Source of the DNA: Neocallimastix lanati (nom. inval.)
Taxonomy: Eukaryota; Neocallimastigomycota; Neocallimastigomycetes; Neocallimastigales; Neocallimastigaceae
Length of the DNA: 62,841 bases
Direction of reading: 5' to 3'
Assembly (NCBI GenBank): GCA_016946835.1
Contig: JACVTC010000185.1
Coordinates: 210,001 to 272,841 of the forward strand
A program made the translations under genes and the position numbers. Positions 45,420 through 58,857 of the stretch are shown piece after piece (positions within the stretch are counted from its first letter, which is position 1; each line of letters starts with the position of its first letter). The notes beneath the pieces are model-generated. The model did no database searches and was not told where the DNA came from. It worked only from the letters and a program-made list of their open reading frames with translations.

Positions 45420-46963
45420 TGTCAAACTTAATAATCCATCAAACTATGAGAAATCATTTAATTCTCATGACTCAAAACAATGGAAACAAGCAATTGACAA
45501 GGAATTAAATAATATGTATAATCAAAGAGTTATGAAAATAATAAATAAAATTCCTCACAACGCAACACTAATTGATGGAAGGTGGATATTTTCAACAAAA
45601 GATGACTAAACTGTGAAGATTTAATAAATCTTTAATACAGTATATAGCTTAATTTTTCGTACAATTATTTTATTTAATGTATATGAATTATTTTTTAATA
45701 TAAAATTTATTAATTATTTTTTAAATTGAAAATATTTTTTAATTAGTTTAGTTAACTTGGTTTAGTTTTAAATAGTTAAATATTAATTTAAGAATAATCT
45801 TAAATAGTTAATATTTATAAAAATAGTTTTTCAATATTAAATATATAATTAAAATTATTATAAGTATTAAAATAATAAATAAAATAAAGAGTTTAAAAAA
45901 TTAATTTTAGTTTTAGTAAATTAATAAATAATAAAAATTATTAATTAAAAAATCTTTTGTTTATCAATAAATAGTTCTATATATATTATTAAATAACATC
46001 ATATATTAATAATGTAATAAGAAAAAATATAAATACATGTAATTTTTCTCAATTAAATCGATGTATTAGTTATTAACTATTTTACAGTTAATAACATAAA
46101 AGAAATTTATAATTAATAAAAAGAATTTAATAATAAAAGAATTTACTTATTTGTTTAAATTGTAAAGTGTTTTTTAATGTTATAATCTGTTTTAATTGAC
46201 GGATTCATTACAGGAACCTAAAAAGCTAGATGGGTAGCCAAAGGTCTCAAACAAAAGGAAGGTATTGATTATACAGATACATATTCACCAACTGTACAAG
46301 CAGACAGTCTTAGAATAACAATTTCAATAGCTGCTAGATATAGCCGGAATTTAAAACAATTAGATATAAAGGCAGCTTACTTGAATGCATAATTAAAAGA
46401 AAAAATTTACATGAAAATTCCTAAAGGCGATAAAAATTACAATAAAGGCAAATATTAATTATTAGAAAAGGCACTTTACGGCCTAAAACAAGCTGGTAGA
46501 GGATGGTATAATGAAATCTCTAATTTCTTAACCAGTATTGGTTTAAGAAAAACTAAAACAGATACAAGTATATTCACTAAATATAAAAACAATAAATTGT
46601 CTTTAATAGTAAATATTATAAAAATGTGTAACTTTGTCAACAGCAGAAGCAGAACTTGTTAGCCTAATTGAATGTACGAAACATGGTATGTGGTTACACA
46701 AATTGCTAGGAGATATATTCAAAAAGAATTTTATTTTAAAAATAAATATTGACAATAAATCATGTAAATTCATTGCAGAAGATGAAAATTCTAATGCGAG
46801 ATGTAAACATATGGATATAAAATATAAATATATTAATGAAAAAATAAATGAAGGAAAAGTATCATTAAAATATGTCGATACAGGAAATATGATAGCGGAC
46901 TCATTAACTAAAAACATTTCAGGTTCAAAAATGAAAATTTTTACTGATTTTATTTTTGATTAA
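45420..46963 (+). pseudogene. Copia-3 RT and RNase H, interrupted and deleted
   Basis: RT starts FNSHDSKQWKQAIDKEL and LIDGRWIFSTKDD (to 45609). After the solo LTR it resumes with KARWVAKGLKQKEGIDYTD, KQLDIKAAYLNA (then a stop), and KALYGLKQAGRGWYN. It then jumps near 46618 from LSLIVNII to the RNase H segment LSTAEAELVSLIECTKHG, so the YVDD region is gone. KHMDIKYKYI and MIADSLTKN follow; stop near 46963. Confidence 0.85.
45612..46195 (+). mobile_element. Solo LTR of the gypsy-1 family in copia-3
   Basis: Begins TGTGAAGATTTAATAAATCTTT, matching the gypsy-1 LTR start (TGTAAAGATATTATTAATATCTTT) including its hairpin. It contains TAAATCGATGTATTAGTTATTAAC near 46055, the same place as the gypsy-1 transcript-start region. 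Much diverged; the right end is approximate and no clear target duplication remains. Confidence 0.7.
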
Positions 46964-47036
46964 AAAAAAAAATTCTTATTAAAAAATTATTAAAAAAAAA
47001 AAAAATTTTTTTATTTGTATGTAATGCAAATGTAGG

Positions 47037-48809
<1,773 letters not shown>

Positions 48810-51081
48810 ATGGATTTATCAAAAATTATTCCATCTTATTCAACCCCAGAAATAATTAACAATACTTTACCATTATCTAAATACCTCATACCTAAAAGTA
48901 TATCAAAGCAATATAGTATTACAAGGTATTATATAAAATAAGTAAGACAGTATTATTTAGTAGTCATTAAAAAATTAAAATACCATACTTTAATTTAAAT
49001 ATTCCATTTTACTTTAATAAATTTTTAAATAATCAATATATTAGTTATTATAGTATTTATTAATAAATTATATATTAACGTGAAATTTTTAATAATTTTA
49101 TGAATTTTTTATTTTAAATTAAAATTATTATAGTTTAAGTAATAAAAAGCTTTCAAATGAAAAAATAAGTGCAGAATTAAAAAAATGTCAAACATTAAAG
49201 ACACTAAAAGCTGATTATAATGCTAAACCATTTCATCAATATCTTCAAATTAAAAATGAATCAGATGTAGATTTTTATAAAGATTTATCAGGAAAAACTG
49301 GTGGTGAAATTATTATTGAAATGTTACAACGTCTTGGTGTTGATACTGTATTTGGTTATCCTGGTGGTACTGCTCTCCCAATTATCGATAGTATGACTAA
49401 ATATAAAAATATAAGGTATATTGTTCCTCGTCATGAGCAAGGAGCTGGTCACATGGCTGAAGGTTACGCAAAATCTACTGGTAAAGTAGGTGTTATTATT
49501 GTAACTTCAGGACCAGGTGCTACAAATATTATTACACCATTAGCTGATGCTTTGAACGATGGTATTCCAATTGTTGCTTTCTCTGCACAAGTACCAACTT
49601 TTTCCGTTGGTACTGATGCTTTCCAAGAAGCCGATATGGTTGGAATTAGTCGTTCTTGTACCAAATGGAATAGTATTGTTAAAGATATTAGAGAATTACC
49701 CCGTCGTATTGAAGAAGCTTTTAAGATTGCAACTACTGGTCGTCCTGGTCCTGTTCTTTTAGATATTCCAAAAGATATAAGTGCTGGAACATTAAATAAA
49801 GAAATAGAAAAATTTTATGGTTTAAATTTCCCTCCAGTTGAACCTTATCTTTTCAGTGCTGATCCAGAAGGTGAATTAAAAAAATCTATTAATCATGCTG
49901 CTTATATGATTAATAATGCCGAACGTCCAGTAATTATTGCTGGTGCAGGTATTTTAAATCATCCAGATGGTCCAAATGTATTAAAAACTTTTTCAAGAAA
50001 GGCTAACATTCCAGTGGCAACATCATTCCAGGGTTTAGGTTGTTTTAATGAAAACGATCCAATGGCCCTTCATATGATCGGTATGCACGGTAGTATTTAT
50101 GGTAATTTAGCTATTCAAGCTGCCGATGTTGTTATTGTATTAGGTTCTCGTATGGATGAAAGAGCCACTGCAAACACTGATCTCTATTGTATTAGTGCAA
50201 GAAAAGCTGAAAAGAAAGGATATGGAGGTATTATCCAATTCGAAATTCAACCAAAGAATATAAACAAAAAAGTTCAAATTACTGAAGCCGTAGAAGGTGA
50301 TGTAACTGAAAACTTAAAAAGGATGTTACCATTAATTCAATCACATCCTCATAAGCAGTGGAATAATCAAATTCAAGAATGGAAAAAGAAATATGCTTTC
50401 ACTTATGATAGAGCTGTTCAAGATCAAGAAACTATTAAACCACAGCATGTAATTGAAGAACTAAATAGATTAACTGAAAGAATTAAAAAAGATATTATAA
50501 TAACTACTGGTGTAGGTCAACATCAAATGTGGACAGCCCAATTCTTCCGTTGGAAATATCCAAAATCTTTAATATCCTCTGGAGCTTTAGGTACTATGGG
50601 ATTTGGTATACCTGCAGCTCTTGGTGTAAAATTAGGTAATCCTGATAAGATGGTAATTGATATTGATGGTGATTCATCATTCTGTATGAGTGGTCAAGAA
50701 TTAGCTACTGCTAAACATTTCGGCATACCAATTAAAGTCATAATCATGAATAATGCAGCCCAAGGTATGGTAAGACAAATGCAAGAAAAATTTTATGAAG
50801 AACGTTATAATCAAACGATTATGGTAAATCCAGATTTTGATGTACTATGTCAAGCTATGGGTTGTGAAACTATTCATACCACAAAAAAAGCCTCTTTAAC
50901 AAAAGATTTAAAGAAATTCATTAATTGGAATCATCCAACCAAATCAATTGTTTTAATTGTAGATGTTGATCAAAGTGAAATTGTATACCCAATTGTTAGT
51001 GCCAGTGGAGGTTTACATCAAATGGATGTAGGCAATTTATATGATTTAAATGAACCAAACTATGAAGAAAAATACTTTTAA
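48810..51081 (+). CDS. ILV2: Acetolactate synthase catalytic subunit (2 exons)
   Basis: Exons 48810-48925 and 49134-51081, GT-AG intron of 208 nt, 687 residues. It joins two pyruvate, or pyruvate and 2-oxobutyrate, in branched-chain amino acid synthesis. The first about 110 residues are polar and look like an organelle presequence plus linker, as in fungal Ilv2. Then the ThDP enzyme core: FGYPGGTALP, PRHEQGAGHMAEGYA (catalytic Glu), SGPGATN, QVPTFSVGTDAFQEADMVG, the FAD-domain region GAGILNHPDGP, GVGQHQMW, GTMGFGIPAALG, and the ThDP-Mg motif GDGD-like IDIDGDSSF to IMNN. Three positions known for herbicide tolerance differ from the usual fungal residues: Thr after PGG, Glu in MDER, Met in GMVRQM. 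No regulatory subunit gene is seen nearby. Confidence 0.95.
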
Positions 51082-51353
51082 ATATATATCAATATTAATA
51101 TAATATCATAAATAATATATAAATAATAATTTTAAATAGTAATATAAAAATAATAATAATAATATAAATAATTTGTTTTTCTTAAATATAAAGAAAAAAA
51201 ATGATGAGTTAATAAAAAAATTTAAGAAAAAAAATTATACAAAATAAATAAAAAAAAATTATACAAAATAAATAAAAAAAAATCATACAAATAAAAAAAA
51301 AATAAAATAAAATAAAATACTAATAATTAAAAAATAAAAATAGAGTAAAAAAA

Positions 51354-51403
<50 letters not shown>

Positions 51404-51526
51404 AGTTTAGTAATTAATAGTAAGTATAAATAATACAAAATATAAAAATAAGAAAACAAAGAAAAAATTATTTATAATTTATAAAAGTTTTTTTTTTTTT
51501 ATTTTTATTTTTAATTTTTTTTTTTT

Positions 51527-51557
<31 letters not shown>

Positions 51558-52199
51558 TCATTTGATTAATACTATATATAGTAATGAAAGTTAAATATAT
51601 AAAAAAAAAAAAAAAAAAAAAAAGAAAGAGAAAAATTAAAATATATTAAATTATTTATATTTGAAATAATATTTTGGTATAATTTATTTGTTTTTAAGTA
51701 TATAACCATTGATCATCAATGTAAAAACATATGAATAATTCAGTTCATTTAATAATTTTTAAAACTCTTAATAAATAATATATTTAGTAAATAAAAGAAA
51801 TTTTTGATGTGTATGATATATAAATATAATGTAAATATTATATGAGTATAAATTATCCCCACAGAAAGAAGAATCTATATAAGATTGAATAAAAAAATAA
51901 TAAATAACATATTTATTGTTTTATTTTATTTATACATTAATGATTTGAATTTTAAAATATTATAAAAATTAAGTTTAAAAAAATATTATATATATTAATT
52001 ATCTAAAAATTAGAAAGCAATTAAAAAGCCATCTTATATTTTATAAATTAATATTAGTGAAAGTGAAAGTTGAAATATTAATATTAATGATAATGAAAAT
52101 AATAGTATCGTTACTAATAATATAGTGAATAGGTCAATTGGTCAAAAATTGTGTTATTATATGTAATTTTCTGAATAATGAATGTGTATATATATATGT
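51082..52199. other. AT-rich intergenic DNA, no gene seen
   Basis: Tandem AAATAAAAAAAAATTATAC-type units at 51220-51300, a long A run at 51355-51395, T runs and a (TTTA)n stretch (51528-51560), and another A run at 51600-51623. It serves as the 3' flank of the acetolactate synthase gene. No gene seen. Confidence 0.7.
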
Positions 52200-52570
52200 A
52201 ACGTGGTACCGACTATATAACTTCCTTCTTATCAGAAAAGATGCTGATATTATTGATTTAGATTATAAAAAGGAAAAGGGATGTCTTGTTTAATAACCAA
52301 ATCATTTCTGGTGATTATTCTAAAAAGCTATTCTTGGTGCAATCTGCGGCTCTCCTTACAGGAACTAAGCCTAGGATTTCAACAAGGATTGCTATTCAGA
52401 AGGTATAAGTACATACTAACCAGGAGGGTCAACGCTTAAAATGCAGTAAGGTAGGGGCCTGTAGGGCAAATGCCTCTGATGAAGAAGACCATGATTTCTT
52501 TCAAATAATCAATTCAAACCCTAATCGAAATAAGAATTCCTTCATACAGAAATTTTATAATTTGAAGATG
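52200..52570 (+). pseudogene. Unidentified coding remnant, probably from a retroelement
   Basis: An island of more balanced base composition. The plus strand around 52320-52420 reads KKLFLVQSAALLTGTKPRIS and RIAIQKV in one frame, followed by short Cys-containing pieces (KCSKVGACRANA). No long frame and no named domain. The composition and wording suggest a LINE or other element rather than a host gene; I cannot assign it. Confidence 0.3.
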
Positions 52571-53272
52571 AGGTTCTTCGCCAATGGTTTTTTTTCTGAA
52601 TTTATTTATACACTTTATTTTGAATATTACTTTTATTTCACATTATTTTTAAGAAATTATTATGGTCAATTTGGACAAATAATATTTTTTTTTATTATTA
52701 TTATTAATTTTGTGTATTTAAAAAAAAAAAAAACATTTATGTAATTAATAAATAAATAAATAAAGTTAAAGTTCGCAATAATGGCGGCTATAAAAAAAAT
52801 ATTATATTTAATAAATATTAATTAAAGCCATCTTTTTAGACGAATAAATTATTATTTTATAATTTTATTTATCAAACTATATTAGATAAAACTTTTATAC
52901 TATGTGTATTATTTATATCATATAATTATTAATATATATTCATTGTTTTTATAATTATTAATCAAATATTGTTATTAGTAGTAATTATAATAATATTTAC
53001 TAAATAAACTTTATTATAAATAAATTATAAAATATAGGCCCAATATAAAAATTTATTTATTTATTTATTTTTATTTATTTATTTATTTATTTTTTTTTTT
53101 TTTTTTTAATATTTACTAAATAAACTTTATTATAAATAAATTATACCTATAAATAATAGGCTCAAAATAAAAATAAAAAAATAAAAAATAAAAAGATTTA
53201 ATTACAATAATTTATAATTATTACAATTTATTATATATATATTATCATTATTATTAATTAATTAATTACTTT
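52571..53272. other. AT-rich intergenic DNA, no gene seen
   Basis: Homopolymers and (TTTA)n tracts (53047-53090). The phrase ACTAAATAAACTTTATTATAAATAAATTA occurs twice (near 53000 and 53113), a short local duplication. Right end is the 3' flank of the cysteine synthase gene. Confidence 0.65.
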
Positions 53273-54208
53273 TTAATTTTCACCATTATAAACCCAAGTA
53301 GATAAGTATCTATCACCAGTATCTGGTAAAATAGCAACAATTGTTTTACCTTCATTTTCTGGTCTCTTAGCAAGTTGTAAAGCAGCAGCCAAATTAGCAC
53401 CTGAAGAAATACCAGCGAAAACACCTTCCTTAGCAACTAATAAACGAGCTGCTTCACCAGCATCACGTCCCTTAATTTTAATAACTTCATCAACAACGGA
53501 TGGATCATATAATTTTGGAATAAAGTTAGCACCAATACCTTGAATAAGATGTGGACCTGGTCTTTCACCAGAAATAATAGCAGATTCAAACGGTTCAACA
53601 GCAACACCCTTAAAAGATGGCTTTTTTTCCTTAAGATATTTACTAATACCACAAATGGTACCACCAGTACCAACACCAGCTACAACATAATCAACAGTAC
53701 CATCAGTATCCTTCCAAATTTCTGGACCAGTTGTTTTATAATGATATTCTGCATTGGCTGGATTTTCAAATTGTTGTGGAATGAATGAACTTGGGTATTG
53801 TTTAGATAATTCTAAAGCTTTTTCAATGGAACCCTTCATACCTAAATTACCAGGAGTTAAAACTAATTCAGCACCAAGAGCTCTCATTAATTTCTTCCTT
53901 TCTTCAGACATGGTTTCTGGCATAACAATAATAACCTTGTAACCCTTAACATGACCAATGTAAGCTAAAGCAATACCAGTATTACCTGAAGTTGGTTCAA
54001 TAATAACAGAACCTTCTTTTAAGATGCCACGTTTTTCAGCATCTTCAATCATAGCATAACCAGCACGGTCTTTGATACTTGAAAGTGGGTTAAAGGATTC
54101 AATCTTAACCAAAACTCTTGCTTTGCCAGTATCAATATTATGAAGTTGAAGAAGTGGAGTATTACCAATAAGTTCAACAATACTATGATAAATTTTTTCA
54201 CCAGACAT
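53273..54208 (-). CDS. Cysteine synthase (O-acetylserine sulfhydrylase), bacterial-like
   Basis: 311 residues, single exon, about the usual CysK length. The PLP enzyme makes cysteine from O-acetylserine and sulfide. Motifs: HSIVELIGNTPLLQL at the start, the PLP lysine in SSIKDRAG near residue 45, EPTSGNTGIALA near 70, the phosphate-binding GVGTGGTICG near 178, GIGANFIPKLYD near 225 and GISSGANLAAALQLA near 268. The compact length, absence of an N-terminal targeting extension and absence of introns resemble bacterial CysK; horizontal acquisition is plausible but not shown. It is convergent with the acetolactate synthase gene 2.2 kb away. The start is the first ATG, supported by motif spacing. 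Confidence 0.95.
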   Translation of the reverse strand: MSGEKIYHSIVELIGNTPLLQLHNIDTGKARVLVKIESFNPLSSIKDRAGYAMIEDAEKRGILKEGSVIIEPTSGNTGIALAYIGHVKGYKVIIVMPETMSEERKKLMRALGAELVLTPGNLGMKGSIEKALELSKQYPSSFIPQQFENPANAEYHYKTTGPEIWKDTDGTVDYVVAGVGTGGTICGISKYLKEKKPSFKGVAVEPFESAIISGERPGPHLIQGIGANFIPKLYDPSVVDEVIKIKGRDAGEAARLLVAKEGVFAGISSGANLAAALQLAKRPENEGKTIVAILPDTGDRYLSTWVYNGEN

Positions 54209-54403
54209 GGTTTATCCTTTTATTATTAGTTCATTATTTATATCGATTAATTTTTTGTATTAGTTCATATTAATATAAATATATTAATATAAAAAAAAAA
54301 AAATAAAAAAAAATAGATATATTTCACTGTTTTTATCATCACTATTTTGACCAAAGTATTTAATAATAATATATTAATTAAATTATATATAATTTTTAGC
54401 AAA

Positions 54404-54437
<34 letters not shown>

Positions 54438-54862
54438 TAACTATTTTATTTATAATCCTATTACTATTTAAAATATCTGTTATTGATATCTTTATTTATA
54501 TTGTATAACGGTATATTTAAAGAAGGGTTATATATTTTGGTGTTAACGTCATATTAGTTAACATATAATTTTTTTAAATAAAAACTTAAATATTATGGTA
54601 GAAAATTCATATCTAATTATTCCTATTATTTATTAATATCACTCTTATTTTAAAGTTTACTTCTATTAAAAATAAAATAAAATAATATAAAAATATAAAT
54701 AAAATAAAATATATATATATAAAGAAAATAAAAGAAAAAAATTAAATTTTTTTTGTTATAAAAAAAAAGACAATGAATTATATAATACTACTATAAAAAT
54801 TACTTACTTATTCTATTAGTTTATTTTATTAATTATATATGAGTCTTTTTTGACTGTTAAGG

Positions 54863-54933
<71 letters not shown>

Positions 54934-56738
54934 AGCAAAAAAAAAAAAAAAAAGTAAAATAAAAATAAATATAAAAACAAAAAAAAAAGTAAAAATAAAA
55001 TAAGAAAAAAAAAAATAATAAAAATTATAACTTAATATTATTAATTTTCATCATCTTTTTTTACTTTCACTTTCCTTATATTAATAATCATTAATAATAT
55101 TATTATTTATTATTTTATATATAAATATATAATTATTTTTATTATTTCTTTTAAAAAATTATTAAATTTTATAATATTCAATTCAAAATTAATTAAATCA
55201 ATAATATATTAACATTATACTTAACAAAATATTAAAGTAATATAATCCATATATTAATTAATTTAGTTATTTTAAAATTCAAATTCAAATATTCAATTTT
55301 TCACTTTCAAAAAAAAAAAAATAAAAATTATTAATATTAGATTAGTTATTATATTGTAATCATTCACCAATAGATATTAATAGAATTATATAGTATTTTA
55401 TTATTGGTCAAATATAAACTAATATTAAAATAGTTAAGTATTTTGATGAATGTTAAAAAAAAAATTTTTTTTTAATTAATTTTATAATATTATAGATTTA
55501 AAATGGAAAATGCGGAAAAAAAAATAATAATTAAAACTAAATTCTATATGAATTATAAAATAAATGAATCATCAAATCTTCAAACTCATTATTATACATA
55601 CATAAAGTTTGCTAAAGAAAAAATATATATTATGTTTTAAGATTCTCTTAGTAATATCAAGTTGAACCTTCAGGATTAAATGCATTTTGTGCTAAGTAGT
55701 TTTTTCTTTGATAATATTTAGACTTTGTTTAGTCGTATATTTACAAACTTATGCTATTTAACCAAATATAAAAAAAGTCTACCAAATATAGCAATATTTG
55801 AATAGTAAACTCTTATGCGTAATAAAAGTTATTTTGGTGGGAATTTCTACGTAACATTAACAAACGAGTTTTTTTTTCTTTTTTTTTTTTTTTTATTATG
55901 AACAGTCTGAGTTTAACTATATTTATTAGAACTCAAAAGATGGTATATTATGTCTTGAATAAACTTTGATGAAAGTTCGTAGTAGTCTTAAACTTTGGGT
56001 AAAGGAATAAAAGACTAATTTAACTATCTAATAGTTGGCTTTCTTCGAAATTTCCCTCAGTATAACAGAAGTTAATTGCTTTTATTAACTAATAAAAAAA
56101 AAAAAATAAGCAAAAAATATTAATATATAAATTATTATTCATAAGTATGGATTATTTATATTGACAAAAAAATTTTTTTTTATAGTCGAACTTCGCTAAT
56201 TGACGTATTAACATAAATAAAACATATTTAAATAAAAAATAAAAAGTAAATAAATAAACATGAAAATTAAAAAAAATTAAAAAAATATATATATATATAA
56301 TATAATAATAAAAAAAAAATTAAATTAAAAATAAAATAAGTCTTTTATTTCTGTTACTATATGACATTTCATTTAATAATTAGAATACCATTCATTTAAT
56401 AATCAATATTATAATATTCAGTACATTGTATTGTAGAATTTTCGTATTTAATTTTTTCCTTATAAGTATTCTTAATTATTAATTTTAACTATAAACTTAT
56501 ATTTAATAGTAATAAAAAAATAATTATCTGTTCTTAAAATTTATGTTTTTTTTTTTTTTTTTTTTTGCATATATAATATTAAAATAATTATTTAGTAAGA
56601 TTTGATTATAAATGTGTATTTTAATATTTTCTATGAAAATAATATTAAAATAATTATCTAGTAATATTTAATAATAATTATAAAAACAAGTTAAAATATG
56701 AATTGTAAAAAAAAATACTAATTTTCTTACAAATATGA
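54209..56738. other. Intergenic DNA, no gene seen
   Basis: Upstream of the cysteine synthase gene. Contains (ATT)n at 54411-54436 and 54865-54933 and long A/T runs. The part 55640-56070 is less repetitive (for example GTTGAACCTTCAGG, GGGAATTTCTACG, AGTTGGCTTTCTTCG) and may be an old element, but no frame or motif is recognisable. Confidence 0.6.
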
Positions 56739-57102
56739 GGGTGCGTTGCATTTTGGAACGTGGCTTCTAAATATAATTTATTTTGTAATTTAACGCCCCA
56801 CATTTTATCTTTTTTAAATAATTGTAAATAAATAAATAATTAAAAAATAGAAATAAATATAAATTTTTCTTTTTTTTTAATTTTAAAAATTAAAAAATTT
56901 TCTCATTAGTACATTATTTATAATAAATAAATATTTTTTAAAATTAAATATTATTAAATATTATTTCATTATTTTATTACTGATTAAAAATTTAAATATT
57001 ACTATTTATCTATCTAATAAAATTTAAGCCACTCTTACATGAATGATTTATTAAAGTACTTCTAATAGCATATAAAGCCACGTTACGAAATGCAATACAT
57101 TC
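56739..57102. mobile_element. Miniature inverted-repeat element A
   Basis: Ends are a 28-bp imperfect inverted repeat: left GGGTGCGTTGCATTTTGGAA then CGTGGCTT, right (reversed) GGAATGTATTGCATTTCGTA then ACGTGGCTT. 364 bp, non-coding. Shares TTGCATTT and TGGCTT with element B. Confidence 0.65.
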
Positions 57103-57154
57103 CAAATTTGAATCTTTATAGATTAGAATATAACTATTTTAAAATAGGAGTGGG

Positions 57155-57517
57155 GTATTTCGCCAAATTGCATTTCGCCAGGGGTGTGCATTTCGAAAAT
57201 TTGTATTTTGTTGTATGGCTTAAATATTTTTAATTTTAAGCCACTTAATTTTATTAAAATTTTAATGAATAATAATTAATTAAATAAATAAATAAAATTA
57301 CAATTCTCTAAAATTTTCAAACACGTAATCTTACGTGGGGCGTATATCTAATTGTATCATAATTTTTGTGGCTTTGTCTACAATTTTTAAAAAGCCATAT
57401 ATTCACATAATTATTCACATGAATAATTAATGTAGTGATATTTTATGTCTTAAATTTATAAGCCACCAAGAATTTGGCGAAATTCAACTGGACGAAATTC
57501 AACTTTTGGCGAAATAC
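57155..57517. mobile_element. Miniature inverted-repeat element B
   Basis: 363 bp, non-coding. Long imperfect terminal inverted repeats of about 65 bp with repeated ATTTCGCCA words: left GTATTTCGCCAAATTGCATT, right (reversed) GTATTTCGCCAAAAGTTGAA, both continuing to TGGCTTA. No clear target duplication. It has nearly the same length as element A and lies 470 bp before a MULE transposase, which suggests a MULE-type non-autonomous element. Confidence 0.7.
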
Positions 57518-57989
57518 AACACTTCAATAAATAATAATTAGGTTAGGTATTTCTATTTAACATTAAAAAATAAAATAAATTAAGAAAAAAGAAAACTTTT
57601 TTTTTTTTAAACATTTAAAAATAAAATAAAAATAAATAAACATTTTATTCTTTAATGCTTAAAAAATAAAATAAAAATAAAAAAAAAAAAATAAGAAATA
57701 AGAAAACTTTTTTTTTAAACATTAAAAAATAAAATAAAAATAGTAAGAAAACTTTTTTTTTAAAACATTAAAAAATAAAATAAAATAAAAAATAAAAAAT
57801 AAAAATAAAAATAAATAAATAAAATAGTAAATAAAGAAATAATAAATAATTAATAATTAAATAATTATTTAAATAATTATATAATTAATTAAAAAAAGGT
57901 TTATTATTTTAAATATAAAAAAAAAAAAAGTTTCAAAGCATTTAAAAGTATATTTATTAAAATATTTTATTGAAAAATTTTAATTATCA
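57518..57989. repeat. AT-rich spacer with repeated AAACTTTTTTTT units
   Basis: The word GAAAACTTTTTTTTTAAACATT followed by AAAAAATAAAATAAAAA recurs about three times (57590, 57705, 57747), an imperfect tandem repeat of roughly 45-115 bp. No gene seen. Confidence 0.65.
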
Positions 57990-58857
57990 ATGGAAGACAA
58001 TGTAGAAATTGAAATAAGTGAAACAAATCAAGGAAATGAACAAATTATTATTAATAAAAAACACAAATTTAATTTTTCATTTCAAAGGAAAGATAAATCA
58101 AAAATTTATAGATGCTCTGAATATAAGACTTTAAATAAATGTAAATCTTTAATTATTTTAAATGAAATAAGGAGGCTTTAAAATATGAAAGTTTACTTAA
58201 CTATCTCGAAAAAGAAATTGATGTGTTTATATCAGTAGCAAAGCATAAAATTAAGGAAGAAATTAAGAAAAATTCAATTCCTATGGATATAAAACCTAAA
58301 CATATATTTAATGCCGTTTCTCAAGAAATGGGACTTATATGTCCCGAATATAGTACAATTAGATCCCAAATAATAAGAAATATAAATAAACAATTTCCTC
58401 CAAACATAAAAAGTTTTGATGATATTCCCATTGAATCAAAATATTATAAAACGAAAAGAAATGAAAATTTTATGATATTTAAAAATACTGATCTAATAAT
58501 CATTCAATCACTATTCCAAGCATATTTATTTTCGAATTATCATAAAAATATATTTGCGGACGGTACATTTTATGTAGCACCGAAATATAGTTATCAGTTA
58601 TTTATAACAAGAACTTATGTTGGGGAATTTAATATGTTTTACACTACTTCCATTTCTATATTAAAAAATAAAAAACAATCTACATATGAAACATTATTTA
58701 AAGAAATAAAAAAAAAAATGCAAATAAATTTAGGAGTAATACATTAATTACTACAATTAATTTTCATTGTGTTTTGAACAAGGTATATCTAATGCCGCAA
58801 AAAAAGTTTTTCCCAATATAAATGTAACGAATATTGGAATATCCGTGTTTTAAAGAG
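57990..58857 (+). pseudogene. MULE-type transposase gene, broken and cut by gypsy-2
   Basis: The first frame (57990-58181) has a FLYWCH-like zinc finger (HKFNFSFQRKDKSKIYRCSE and KCKSL). After a frame change near 58180 a 174-residue frame (58223-58747) ends with the first catalytic Asp region FADGTFYVAPKYSYQLF, typical of MULE transposases, and the KKQSTYETLFKEI block. Beyond a stop, FEQGISNAAKKVFPNINVTN (about 58774-58835) carries the next conserved segment. The gene is then cut at 58858 by the gypsy-2 LTR; the catalytic remainder would be outside the window or lost. Confidence 0.7.

Larger units (their letters stand above)
42505..47036 (+). mobile_element. Copia-3: old Ty1/copia element, internal region only
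   Basis: Starts with the primer-binding site GATTAAGAGTCTCAT (42505-42519) and ends with a polypurine tract (GTAGGGGGA, 47031-47039). In between are Gag, protease, integrase, an Asn-rich linker, RT and RNase H pieces in many frames. A solo gypsy LTR (45612-46195) splits RT, and the RT segment with the catalytic YVDD box is deleted near 46618. Neither LTR can be delimited. It is more diverged from copia-1 and copia-2 than they are from each other. Confidence 0.85.
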
